55,168 nucleotides of DNA from Chromobacterium haemolyticum. GTDB lineage: Bacteria > Pseudomonadota > Gammaproteobacteria > Burkholderiales > Chromobacteriaceae. The position numbers and the translations under genes are program-made. Each line of letters opens with the position of its first letter. Position 1 is the stretch's first letter. Under the pieces are notes generated by a model that saw only the letters and a list, made by a program, of their open reading frames with translations, ran no database searches and had not been told where the DNA came from. The DNA is taken from the NCBI RefSeq assembly GCF_002081825.1, contig NZ_MUKU01000034.1:1-55168 (forward strand), given 5' to 3'. This document shows, piece by piece, positions 22,029 to 32,515 of this stretch.

Positions 22029-22644
22029 TACCCTGCCAACAGACGCCGCCGAGCAGCGGTTCCGCCCAGAAAGACGGCCGGGTTCCCTCATCCGAGACTT
22101 TGGCCATTTCCACCCAGGCCTCCTGTTTGCTCCACTCATACAAGACGCCGGGCTGGATCAGATGCAGGTAGACGCGCTCGAATGCCGACGACTCTAGCAA
22201 ATCATGGGTGGCGGCGGTCAGCGCCGCTTCCTGGATAAAGGCGGGAAACAGGGTGGTGGCGGCCACGCCGCCGAACTGCGGGATATTGGCCGCCAGCAGC
22301 AGGCTCAATTCATAGCCCGGCTTGGCCGCGTAACGCTTCACGCATTTGGCTTGAATCCGGTATTTGATCGCGGCGATGGGGGCGTTGGGCACGCTGATCG
22401 GCACATCCTCGCCCTGCTGCGCCTGACGCACTTCGAGCGCGCGCAGACAGCCTTTGCCGCCGCCGAAAAGATGCTCGTCCGCATGAACTTCCGTCACTTC
22501 AAAAGCGATCCGCCGACCGTCGCTGAGGGTGGCGCCGACATCCGGCAGCGGCGGCGGCCAGGACTGCCGGTCCACCGCGTGCAAACCCTTGCGCTGCAAT
22601 AGACGCAGCACCAGTTCCAGCTCCTTCTGCGCTTTTAACGCCAT
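22018..22644 (-). CDS. hypothetical protein with a restriction-nuclease-like segment
   Basis: This 208-residue protein is not assigned to a family. Residues 35-60 read PDVGATLSDGRRIAFEVTEV, close to the PD-(x)n-(D/E)-x-K pattern of the PD-(D/E)XK nuclease fold, but the lysine is replaced by threonine (EVTEV), as in some degenerate or non-cleaving members. The rest is alpha/beta with no membrane segment; KYRIQAKCVKRYAAKPGYELSLL is a basic patch. The ATG at 22644 is chosen over an upstream start at 22662. It stands alone between the putative element remnant and the thioesterase gene. A defence-related or repair role is only a possibility. Confidence 0.65.
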   Translation of the reverse strand: MALKAQKELELVLRLLQRKGLHAVDRQSWPPPLPDVGATLSDGRRIAFEVTEVHADEHLFGGGKGCLRALEVRQAQQGEDVPISVPNAPIAAIKYRIQAKCVKRYAAKPGYELSLLLAANIPQFGGVAATTLFPAFIQEAALTAATHDLLESSAFERVYLHLIQPGVLYEWSKQEAWVEMAKVSDEGTRPSFWAEPLLGGVCWQGSAS

Positions 22645-22829
22645 TGGCCTCCCCCAGCGCACGCCCGCCGGCGTTGCGGCGCGGCTGTGGCCGGAACGCC
22701 GAGACGCGGTTATTTTGGCTATCGCTCAACCCAACCCGGCACAAGATATTTCTTTTTAGCACAAAAAATGAGCTATTCAGATTGGATTTAAAGTTTGATA
22801 AGCGATGCTGCACCACCGCGGGGCCTGCT

Positions 22830-23291
22830 TCAGAGTGGGGAATCACCTTCGCCGGGCAGCACCACGAACTCGCCGTCCAGGCCGCCCACCGCTTCGCCGT
22901 CGCATTCCAGCGTCACCGCCAGCCGCAGCCGTCCCATGCGTCCGCGCCGCAAGGCGCGCTCCAGTTTGTCCCAGGCGGCCGGCTCCGGCGCGGTCGCTCG
23001 TGCCAGAAAGCTGGCGGCGATGGGCTTGTCGTAACGCATGCTGTTGCCGTGGATGATGACGCGGCCAGGCAAGCCGCGCTCGCGCAGGCGCATGAACACC
23101 AGGCTCCAGGCGGCGAGGATGGCCACCGCCGAGGCGCTGCCGCCAAACACGGTGGCGCGGTGATTGATATTGGGCGCCAACGGCGCGTTCAGGATCACGC
23201 GCTCGCCGCTGGCCTCGTCCACGCTGACCGCCATCGCGGCGGACAGCGGGATGTGTTGGTGGAGGTAGTCTTCAAGCGCCTTTGGACTCAT
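22830..23291 (-). CDS. YiiD-like thioesterase-fold protein
   Basis: The 153-residue protein resembles the C-terminal thioesterase domain of YiiD. Family-like segments are LEDYLHQHIPLSAAMAVSV, APLAPNINHRATVFGGSASA (the hot-dog fold NHxxTxFGGS motif) and LVFMRLRERGLPGRVIIHG. Such proteins hydrolyse acyl-CoA or related thioesters; the substrate is unknown. The ATG at 23291 is chosen because GGGAGAAAAAC precedes it. The start overlaps the end of the upstream peptidase gene by 20 bases, so both are probably co-transcribed and translationally coupled. Confidence 0.8.
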   Translation of the reverse strand: MSPKALEDYLHQHIPLSAAMAVSVDEASGERVILNAPLAPNINHRATVFGGSASAVAILAAWSLVFMRLRERGLPGRVIIHGNSMRYDKPIAASFLARATAPEPAAWDKLERALRRGRMGRLRLAVTLECDGEAVGGLDGEFVVLPGEGDSPL

Positions 23292-25278
23292 GTTTTTCTC
23301 CCGGTTCGGCGCGGCCGGCTTCGGCGGCGCCGCCTCCATTCTGCCCCAAGAGGTGGCGCTGGAAAAACCACAGGCTATGACCCAGTTGCAGCACCTGGTT
23401 TTCGCGCTTGGCCGCGCCGTGGCCTTCGTCCGGGAACAGGATCAGGCCGCCGTCCACGCCCTCGCCGGCCATGGCGCGATACATTTGCAGCGCTTCGCCC
23501 ACCGGCACCCGCGGGTCGCTGACGCCCTGGATGATCAGCAGCGGATCGCGCAGCTTGTCGATGTGATTGATGGGCGACAGTTGCTCCAGCGCGGCGCGGT
23601 CGCGTTCCAGATCGCCGTATTCGGCGGCGCGCAGCGCTCGGCGGTAGGGCGCGGTGTTTTGCAGGAAGCTGACCAGATTGGCGATGCCGACATTGGACAC
23701 GCCGGCGTCATAGGCTCCGGCGAAGATGGTCATCGCCGCCAGCGTGGAATAGCCCCCGTAGCTGCCGCCCATTACGCCGATCTTGGGCGCCGCGCCGTTC
23801 GCGCCCCACTGGCTGCGGATGTAACGCGCGGCGTCTTCAATATCAGACAGCACTTGCAGCCGGCGCGGGCCGTTGTCGCTGTCCAGCCAGCTCTTACCGT
23901 AGCCGACGGAGCCGCGCACATTGGGCTGCACATAGATGAAGCCGGCGTCGACGAATAACTGGGCCTGCGGCGAGAAGCCGGCGCGGCTCTGCCCTTCCGG
24001 GCCGCCATGGAAGTTGACCACCACCGGGCAGGGCGTGGCCGCGCAGCGGGTCGGCCGGCGCACGAACATCGGAATCGGCGTGCCGTCGCGCGCGGGATAG
24101 CTTTCCAGGCTGGCCTTGGCGAAACCGCGGGTGTCCAGTTCCGGCGCGGACGGCAACAGCCATTGACCGAGCTTGCCGCGCTTGCTGTCCCAAACGTGGC
24201 TGCTGGCCGGCGCGGTGTCGGTTTCCACGCTGAAATTGACGTAGCGGCCGTCGCGGCTGAGATTCACCACATTAACTTGGGCCGCGCCGGGGAAGGCCGG
24301 CAGCTTCAGCGCACGATAGCCGCGGCGGCCGTCCAAGGCCAGCGCCTTGCTGTAGCCGTCCTGGCTCAGCGTGTAGTAAACGCGGCCTTGCTTGCGGTCG
24401 ATGGTGAGGTTTTCCACATCGCCGCGCGCCTCCGGCGTCAATGGCTTGAATACGCCGGCGCGCCACAGATAGAGACGGTGGTATTCGCCGAACTTATTGC
24501 TGCGCACCAGGTATTCGCCGTCGCGCAGGCCGAAGTCCATCCGGTAGTCGACGGTCTCGCCCTTACCCAGCAGCGGCTGCAAGGGTTTGCCGTCCGGCGT
24601 CCACAGATAGAATTCCGCGCTGGCGTTGCTCAGCGTCTTTTGCAGCAGCAGACGGCCGTCGTCGCGATGGCCGGCGATACTCCAGGCGCCGCGCTCGCCG
24701 AACAAGCGCTCGCGGCGGCCATCAGCCAGCCGGTAGCGGTATAGGGTATAGCTGTCGGCCCGCTCGTCGTTGCTGCGGTAGTACAGCCATTGGCCGTCCT
24801 TGCTGAGAAACTGGAACTGGGTTTGCACGCCGGGCTTGTGCTGTACTTCCCGCAGCGCGCCGCCGCTGGCGGCTTGCAGATAGAGGCCGGGGTTTTCCTC
24901 GCCCTTGCGGTCGCGGCTGAGTACCAGCCAGTGCCCATCCGGGCTGACGTCCTGAATCAGGGTGGCGTCTTCGCCGCCGGTCAGTTGCACCGGGAAGCGC
25001 TGCGGACCATCCAGCTTCCAGACCTGCGGCACGCCGGTGACGCGCCAGCTGAAATACAAGGCCTTGCCGTCCGGAGCCAGCACGCCGGCGCCGGGCGCGC
25101 GCAGGTCCAGCATATTCTGCACTTTGCGGCTCAGTTCCGCCGGCAGCGGCGCGGCGCGGTAGCGCGCCACGTCCTCCGCGCTGACGCTGGCGGCGCCGAG
25201 GCCGCTGTAGCCGCCGGCGGCCCAGCCATGAGTGGAAAGCATCATTAGCGTTGCCGTGGATAAAGCACGAACCATCAT
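23272..25278 (-). CDS. secreted S9-family (prolyl oligopeptidase-like) peptidase
   Basis: This 668-residue protein begins with a signal peptide (MMVRALSTATLMMLSTHGWA, cleavage probably before AGG), so it acts in the periplasm or outside. A seven-bladed propeller (about 40-400, with FSWRVTGVPQVWK and SPDGHWLVLSRD repeats) caps an alpha/beta hydrolase domain (about 420-650). The catalytic triad is Ser in GGSYGGYS (near 508), Asp in SDPRVP (near 588) and His in DEGHGAAK (near 619). The family cleaves short peptides, often after proline or releasing dipeptides. The ATG at 25278 has CAGGAG five bases upstream. The thioesterase gene overlaps its end. Length is normal for the family. Confidence 0.9.
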   Translation of the reverse strand: MMVRALSTATLMMLSTHGWAAGGYSGLGAASVSAEDVARYRAAPLPAELSRKVQNMLDLRAPGAGVLAPDGKALYFSWRVTGVPQVWKLDGPQRFPVQLTGGEDATLIQDVSPDGHWLVLSRDRKGEENPGLYLQAASGGALREVQHKPGVQTQFQFLSKDGQWLYYRSNDERADSYTLYRYRLADGRRERLFGERGAWSIAGHRDDGRLLLQKTLSNASAEFYLWTPDGKPLQPLLGKGETVDYRMDFGLRDGEYLVRSNKFGEYHRLYLWRAGVFKPLTPEARGDVENLTIDRKQGRVYYTLSQDGYSKALALDGRRGYRALKLPAFPGAAQVNVVNLSRDGRYVNFSVETDTAPASSHVWDSKRGKLGQWLLPSAPELDTRGFAKASLESYPARDGTPIPMFVRRPTRCAATPCPVVVNFHGGPEGQSRAGFSPQAQLFVDAGFIYVQPNVRGSVGYGKSWLDSDNGPRRLQVLSDIEDAARYIRSQWGANGAAPKIGVMGGSYGGYSTLAAMTIFAGAYDAGVSNVGIANLVSFLQNTAPYRRALRAAEYGDLERDRAALEQLSPINHIDKLRDPLLIIQGVSDPRVPVGEALQMYRAMAGEGVDGGLILFPDEGHGAAKRENQVLQLGHSLWFFQRHLLGQNGGGAAEAGRAEPGEKHESKGA

Positions 25279-25361
25279 GACTGCTCCTGAGCGATTGGGC
25301 GGGCCGACCAGTATAGCGGCCATGACAATGACGTTACAAATGCATTGTTCTCATACGAACT

Positions 25362-25380
25362 ATGCGACACTTTGTCGCAT
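25362..25380. promoter_or_regulatory. dyad between peptidase and ycnI-like genes, possible operator
   Basis: ATGCGACA-CTT-TGTCGCAT has 8-bp perfect arms and a 3-base centre. It lies in the 204-bp divergent intergenic region, 103 bp before the ycnI-like start and 84 bp upstream of the peptidase start. The half-site TGTCGCAT is not assigned to a known regulator family. Confidence 0.55.
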
Positions 25381-25482
25381 GCGGAAGGAATGAGCAGGCG
25401 CTAAACTGATGCGGTCAATCCTCATTCGCATTTGCCGCCCCTGGCCGGCAACGGTGCTAACCTTGATCCGCAAATAGCTTCC

Positions 25483-25998
25483 ATGAAAAAACTCGCCCTG
25501 CTGGCCTTGCTGGCCACCTCCGGTTCCGCCCTCGCCCACGTCACCCTGGAAACCCCCACCGCCGCCAGCGGCGGTTATTACAAGGGCGTGCTGAAAATCG
25601 GCCATGGCTGCAATGGCAGCCCCACCACCGCCATCAGCGTGGAAATGCCGGAAGGCGTGCGCCTGGCGCAGCCGATGCCGAAAGCCGGCTGGGAGGTGGA
25701 GGTGAGCAAGAGCGCGGTCAAGCCTTTCGACAACTACGGCCGCAAGGTAAGCGAGGATGTGAGCCGCATTACCTGGAAGGGCGGCAAGCTGCCGTCCAAT
25801 TTCTACGATGAGTTCGTGTTCCAGGCCAAGATCGCCACCCAGCCGGGCAAGCTCTACTTCAAGGTAAAGCAGCAATGCGAGCAGGGCGAAACCAACTGGG
25901 CGGAGATTCCGGCCGCCGGCCAGGACGCGCATGAGCTGAAGAGCCCGGCGGCGGAGTTGACGGTGACGGCGGCAGGCGCGGCCGGCCATCATCATTAA
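25483..25998 (+). CDS. YcnI-like DUF1775 copper-binding periplasmic protein
   Basis: The 171-residue protein has a clear signal peptide (MKKLALLALLATSGSALA, cleaved before H19). After cleavage the first residue is histidine (HVTLETPTA), and YcnI of Bacillus binds copper through an N-terminal monohistidine brace. A GCNGSPT segment, a WEVEVSKS stretch and NWAEIPAAG with tryptophan near residue 138 follow the family, and the protein ends in a GHHH tail that could also bind metal. Unlike many relatives, no copCD, pcuA or copper-efflux gene is adjacent. The ATG at 25483 fits the signal peptide. A terminator follows at 26023. Confidence 0.85.
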   Translation: MKKLALLALLATSGSALAHVTLETPTAASGGYYKGVLKIGHGCNGSPTTAISVEMPEGVRLAQPMPKAGWEVEVSKSAVKPFDNYGRKVSEDVSRITWKGGKLPSNFYDEFVFQAKIATQPGKLYFKVKQQCEQGETNWAEIPAAGQDAHELKSPAAELTVTAAGAAGHHH

Positions 25999-26022
25999 GC
26001 CTTCTCCCTAGCTCCCATGAAA

Positions 26023-26055
26023 AACGCCGACGGCGAGTCTCTCGCGGCCGGCGTT
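26023..26055 (+). terminator. probable terminator after the ycnI-like gene
   Basis: AACGCCG (26023-26029) pairs with CGGCGTT (26049-26055) around an inner GCGAG/CTCGC hairpin, then GTTGTTGC. The A-rich 5' side (GAAAAAC) would give a U-tract on the other strand, so it may also work for minus-strand transcription. Confidence 0.55.
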
Positions 26056-26078
26056 GTTGCATGGATGGGTGGGGCCAG

Positions 26079-26217
26079 AGCCTATTTACGATCTTGCGAG
26101 CTAGAGCGAGACAAGGCGAAAACCGCTGAGAAAGCGGAATGTACATACGGTACATGAGCATTTCGAAGGGGTTTTCAACGCCGTATCGCCGACGCGCAGC
26201 AGATCGTAAACAGGGTC
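26079..26217. repeat. MITE-like element with IS5-type ends
   Basis: Two imperfect terminal repeats bound about 139 bp. On the left, GAGCCTATTTACGATCT (26078-26094); on the right, AGATCGTAAACAGGGTC (26201-26217), whose reverse complement is GACCCTGTTTACGATCT. Fourteen base pairs next to the ends match at 13 positions. Each end agrees at 15 of 17 bases with the IS5-family end at 104-120 of the window. The interior has no gene. Possible target duplication is CAG at 26076-26078 and 26217-26219. The right end overlaps the stop codon of the DUF937 gene. The element is probably mobilised in trans by the related IS. Confidence 0.75.
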
Positions 26218-26572
26218 AGCTGCGGAACAAGCCCTTGAGCAGGTCCGTCCCCTGGGACAACAGATCCTCTCCCTGCGGCAACTGGCCGTTGGGGGTCAGC
26301 TTGTCCACCAGACCGGGCAAGTGCTCAGCCACCAGCTGCGACAGCTGGCCCTGCTCCAGGCCAAACTTCTCGGCCAGGCCGGACAACTGCTCCGAGCCCA
26401 GCACTTGCTGAATCTGCTCGGCGGACACCGGCAAATTGCCGCCCTGTCCTACCCAGGACGACACCAGCTCGCCCAAACCGCCTTGCTGTTGCAGCAGGGC
26501 CTGCAAGGCTCCGCCGGCGCCGCCTTCCGCGCCGCCGGACAGCAAACCGCTCAAGGAATCGAATATAGCCAT
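26216..26572 (-). CDS. YidB-like DUF937 protein
   Basis: This 118-residue protein belongs to the YidB/DUF937 group. It starts MAIFDSLSGLLSGGAEGG, is glycine- and glutamine-rich, and has ALLQQQGGLGELVSSWVGQG and GSEQLSGLAEKFGLEQGQLS. No signal peptide is present and the function is unknown. The ATG at 26572 is preceded by AGGAGAGCACC. Its stop lies within the right end of the MITE-like repeat (26216-26218), so the insertion may have supplied or just missed the C-terminus. It is the last gene in the leuS-lptE-holA run and lies 56 bases after holA. Confidence 0.8.
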   Translation of the reverse strand: MAIFDSLSGLLSGGAEGGAGGALQALLQQQGGLGELVSSWVGQGGNLPVSAEQIQQVLGSEQLSGLAEKFGLEQGQLSQLVAEHLPGLVDKLTPNGQLPQGEDLLSQGTDLLKGLFRS

Positions 26573-26628
26573 GGTGCTCTCCTGTTTGCCGCGCACGGGG
26601 CGCGAATCTTGGTGAATGTCCCGCCGGC

Positions 26629-27633
26629 TCAAGCGGCCAGCAAGCCCGCCAGCCCGCGCATGGTCTGCCAGGGATCGCCGGTTTCCACGCCTTTGATCTG
26701 ACGGTCTATGCGCGCGCATTCGTCCAGCGCGGTCATCAGCTTGCGCGGGCCGATGCGGCGCAAGGCCGGTTCGGCCAGACGCTGCTTGTCGCCCCACAAA
26801 CGCAGTTCGCGCGCCATGTCGCGCGCGTTGCGTCCGTCCTTCAGGCCCTGGCGCAGGCGCAGCAACATGCGCACGTCTTCGGTCAGCGACCACAACACCA
26901 GCACCGGCGCCTCGCCTTCGGCCATCAGGCCGTCCAGCATGCGCAGCACCCGCGGCACATCGCCGGCCAGCCAGGATTCGGACAAACGGAACACGTCGAA
27001 GCGGGCCACATTAGCCACCGCGGCGCGCAGTTGCTCCAGCGTCAATTCTCCGGCCGGGTACAGCAGGGCCAGCTTGTCCACTTCCTGGCGCGCGGCTAGC
27101 AAATTGCCTTCGACGCGATCAACAAAGAAAGCCAGCGCCTCGCCGCCCAGCACTTGGCCTTGAGCCTTGAGGCGGCGCGTGATCCAGCTTGGCAGCTCGG
27201 CGCGCCCCACCAATCGGGCCTCCACCGTCACCGCCAGCTTTTCCAGCGCCTGGAACCACTTGGACTGCTGCTGCGCGCGCTCCAGCTTGGGCAGGGTGAT
27301 CAGGGTCACCGTGTCCTGCGGCGGCTGAGCCGCCAGCTGTTGCAGCGCCTCGGCGCCTTCGGTACCGGGCTTGCCGTTGGGAATGCGGATTTCCAGCAGC
27401 TTTTGCTCGGCGAACAGCGAAACGCTGCTCATCGCGTCGCGCAGCTGCGACCAGTCGAACCCCGCCTCCACTGTCAACACTTCGCGCTCCTGATAGCCTT
27501 GATCGCGCGCCGCTTGGCGCAGCGCGTCGGCGGCCTCCAAGGCCAGCAGCGCTTCCTCGCCATGGATCAGGTACAGCGGCGCCAGACCCTTGCCCAGCGC
27601 CGCGATCAGCGCGTCAGGGCTTAGGCTGGGCAT
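26629..27633 (-). CDS. holA: DNA polymerase III subunit delta
   Basis: The 334-residue delta subunit is the wrench of the clamp loader that opens the beta sliding clamp. The N-terminal PLYLIHGEEALLALEAADAL and the following LTVEAGFDWSQLRDAM match HolA, as does the ASVSLFAEQKLLEIRIPN-like segment SSVSLFAEQKLLEIRIPNGK. It lacks a Walker motif, as expected for delta. Start 27633 overlaps the end of lptE by 20 bases, so the two are translationally coupled, as in many Gram-negative bacteria. Length is normal (about 335-345). Confidence 0.95.
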   Translation of the reverse strand: MPSLSPDALIAALGKGLAPLYLIHGEEALLALEAADALRQAARDQGYQEREVLTVEAGFDWSQLRDAMSSVSLFAEQKLLEIRIPNGKPGTEGAEALQQLAAQPPQDTVTLITLPKLERAQQQSKWFQALEKLAVTVEARLVGRAELPSWITRRLKAQGQVLGGEALAFFVDRVEGNLLAARQEVDKLALLYPAGELTLEQLRAAVANVARFDVFRLSESWLAGDVPRVLRMLDGLMAEGEAPVLVLWSLTEDVRMLLRLRQGLKDGRNARDMARELRLWGDKQRLAEPALRRIGPRKLMTALDECARIDRQIKGVETGDPWQTMRGLAGLLAA

Positions 27634-28174
27634 CGGCGGGCTTCAGGCTTTGCGGGCCGGTCAGCGGCGCGGCGGCCGGCTTTTTCAGGTAAGCCAGCCG
27701 GCGCACGATCTGCTCGGCCGCGTCGCGGCGGGCGTCGGCCCAGATCAGGGCTTCTTCCTGCTCCTTGCCGAGGATGGCGCTATCCGAGTAGTTCATGCTG
27801 CGGCGCACGACCACGGTCATGTCCGGTTCCACCTGCACGCCGAACAGCACGGTGCGCACCACGGCGGTATAGGTCAGCTGGTACTCGTTGATCTTGCCGC
27901 CCACGTTCAGGGTCAGGATGTCCTTGGACTGGTTTTCGCTGAGGATGGTCACCACCGCCTCGGCCTGCTTGGGATTGTCCAGCACTTGCAGGCGCGGGTC
28001 GCGCGCCAGCACGGTGCGCACATCGCCGGCCACCGCGGTGCCGCCGCCGTCGAAATACAGCGAGGCGAACGGCAGCGGCTTCATCGGGCCGCCCAGGCCG
28101 CGCAGGTGAAAGCCGCAGGCGCTCAGCGTGACGGCCAGCAGCGCCAGCCACAACCATTGCAGGGAAAGTCTCAT
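27614..28174 (-). CDS. lptE: LPS-assembly lipoprotein LptE
   Basis: This 186-residue outer-membrane lipoprotein plugs the LptD barrel and delivers LPS to the cell surface. A lipoprotein signal peptide (MRLSLQWLWLALLAVTLSAC) ends in the lipobox LSAC, so C20 is the lipidated residue, and GFHLRGLGG follows as in the family. The position between leuS and holA is the standard order in proteobacteria. The start at 28174 is preceded by AAGGAATC. Nothing unusual is seen. Confidence 0.95.
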   Translation of the reverse strand: MRLSLQWLWLALLAVTLSACGFHLRGLGGPMKPLPFASLYFDGGGTAVAGDVRTVLARDPRLQVLDNPKQAEAVVTILSENQSKDILTLNVGGKINEYQLTYTAVVRTVLFGVQVEPDMTVVVRRSMNYSDSAILGKEQEEALIWADARRDAAEQIVRRLAYLKKPAAAPLTGPQSLKPADAQPKP

Positions 28175-28250
28175 TCACGATTCCTTATCGGGAAACAATG
28201 CTGGCCCGGTCCGGCGCGCAGGCCGCGCCCAGGACCGGAGCCACGTCGGT

Positions 28251-30935
<2,685 letters not shown>

Positions 30936-30985
30936 CTAGTGATGAGTCGCGCTCCGGATAGCCCGTCCGCAAAAAGGTTGCCCCC

Positions 30986-30991
30986 ATTATA
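30986..30991 (-). promoter_or_regulatory. probable -10 box of the leuS operon
   Basis: TATAAT reads leftwards from 30991 to 30986. A convincing -35 at 17 bp is lacking, which is common for strong GC-rich promoters with an extended -10. The region 30870-31061 otherwise holds no gene. Confidence 0.4.
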
Positions 30992-31061
30992 ACGGCGTCT
31001 TCGCTCCCGCGATAAGACCCCAAAAAAACAAATGCTTGGCCGGCTACTCAGCCTAGCGCAA

Positions 31062-31451
31062 TCACGGGCAGAGCTTGACGCCCCAACCTTTGCGGCCGCG
31101 CCAGCAGGAGAAGTCCTCCTTCACTGCGCGTATGGTCCAAACATTGTCCTCGCGGCTAAGCTGGAAGCGCTGGCGCGTGCCCTTGACGCTGTCGTCCATC
31201 AGGCCTTCGCGCAGCAAGGCGATGCTGGCTTTGTCGAACGCTTCCGGCTGGCTGATCTGTATCACTTTCAGGCTGCGGTATTCGAACTGACCGTCCTCGC
31301 CCAGGCGGTTCTTGGCAAAGCGCAGCACCACCTCAAGCGGCAGTTCGCCCGGCTGGCCGGCAAACGGTAAGCGCGCTTCATCGCTGTAGGCGGAGGCGGC
31401 GGCGGGGATCGCGGCCAAGGCGGCCACGGCGCAGAGCATTATTGCTTTCAT
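31062..31451 (-). CDS. small secreted protein, unknown function
   Basis: The 129-residue protein has a signal peptide (MKAIMLCAVAALAAIPAAASA) and a mature part of about 108 residues. Segments such as LPLEVVLRFAKNRLGEDGQF, YRSLKVIQISQPEAFDKASI and an end of FSCWRGRKGWGVKLCP carry two cysteines that may pair. No family is recognised. The ATG at 31451 is preferred to 31457 because AAGGA then sits five bases upstream. It stands alone after pip on the same strand, with 71 bases between. A periplasmic role is likely, but no function can be given. Confidence 0.75.
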   Translation of the reverse strand: MKAIMLCAVAALAAIPAAASAYSDEARLPFAGQPGELPLEVVLRFAKNRLGEDGQFEYRSLKVIQISQPEAFDKASIALLREGLMDDSVKGTRQRFQLSREDNVWTIRAVKEDFSCWRGRKGWGVKLCP

Positions 31452-31522
31452 GTCCATCCTTGTATCCGGTTGGAGTGGAAAGCTGGGTTCGACCCTCCCC
31501 GCGGTTGATTAGTTGCCCAGGT

Positions 31523-32476
31523 TCAAACCCGGCCGGCCAGATGGGCGTCGCGGAAACGCTCCAGTTGCCGCAGCAGCGCGTCCAGGATGTCCGGCTCCCA
31601 CAGAGAATGGCCGGCGGCTTCCACCAGTTCGTAGTGGGCTTGAGGCCAGGCCTGGACCAGCCGCAGCGCGGTGATCGGCGGGCAGACGACGTCGTAACGG
31701 CCTTGCACGATGGCGGCGGGGATATGGCGAATGCGCGCCAGCCCGGCCAGCAAGGCGCCCTCCGGCAGAAAAACGCGGTTGAAGAAGTAATGGGCCTCCA
31801 GCCGCGCCAGCGACAACGCCACGTATTCGCTGCTGGCGCGTTCGGCGGCGTCGGCGTTGGGGCGCAGCGCGACGCAAGCGCCCTCGTAACGCCCCCAGGC
31901 GCGACAAGCCGGCAGGTGCACCGCCGGGTCGGGATCGGTCAGGCGCCGGTAGTACGCGGCCAGCAAATCGCCGCGTTCGGCCTCTGGGATAGGCGCGACG
32001 AAACGCTGCCATTCTTCGGGAAAGAACTGGCCCATGCCGTGCAGGAACCAGTCGATCTCGCTGCGCTCGCCCAGGAAAATGCCGCGCAGGATCAGGCCGC
32101 TGACGCGTTCCGGATGCGCCTGGGCGTAAGCCAGCGCCAGCGTGCTGCCCCAGGAGCCTCCGAACACCAGCCAACGCTCAATGCCCAGGTGCTCGCGCAG
32201 CCGTTCGATGTCCGCCACCAGATGGGCGGTGCTGTTGTCGCGCAGCTCGCCGCGCGGCGTCGAACGGCCGCTGCCGCGCTGATCGAACAGCACCGCGCGG
32301 TAAAAGCCGGGGTCGAACAGCTGGCGGCAGGCCGGCACGCAGCCGTCGCCCGGCCCGCCGTGAAGATAGAGCGCCGGATAGCCCTGTGGCAAACCGCATT
32401 GCTCCCAGTACATCGCATGCAAGCCGTCCAGCGGCAACATGCCGCTGGCGAACGGTGCTATCGGCGGATACAACAT
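31523..32476 (-). CDS. pip: proline iminopeptidase
   Basis: This 317-residue alpha/beta hydrolase (peptidase family S33) releases N-terminal proline from peptides. The catalytic serine is S108 in VFGGSWGSTLAL. The oxyanion-hole HGGPG is at about residues 39-43, DQRGSGRSTP at about 65-74, the acid is in GRYDVVCPP, and the histidine is in EAAGHSLWEP. The N-terminus FASGMLPLDGLHAMYWEQCG matches Pip of proteobacteria. No signal peptide is present. It lies 39 bases after the TauE/SafE gene on the same strand. Confidence 0.92.
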   Translation of the reverse strand: MLYPPIAPFASGMLPLDGLHAMYWEQCGLPQGYPALYLHGGPGDGCVPACRQLFDPGFYRAVLFDQRGSGRSTPRGELRDNSTAHLVADIERLREHLGIERWLVFGGSWGSTLALAYAQAHPERVSGLILRGIFLGERSEIDWFLHGMGQFFPEEWQRFVAPIPEAERGDLLAAYYRRLTDPDPAVHLPACRAWGRYEGACVALRPNADAAERASSEYVALSLARLEAHYFFNRVFLPEGALLAGLARIRHIPAAIVQGRYDVVCPPITALRLVQAWPQAHYELVEAAGHSLWEPDILDALLRQLERFRDAHLAGRV

Positions 32477-32515
32477 GGCCTCTCCATCGGGGGAACAAGG
32501 GAAAACGCGCCGCGC

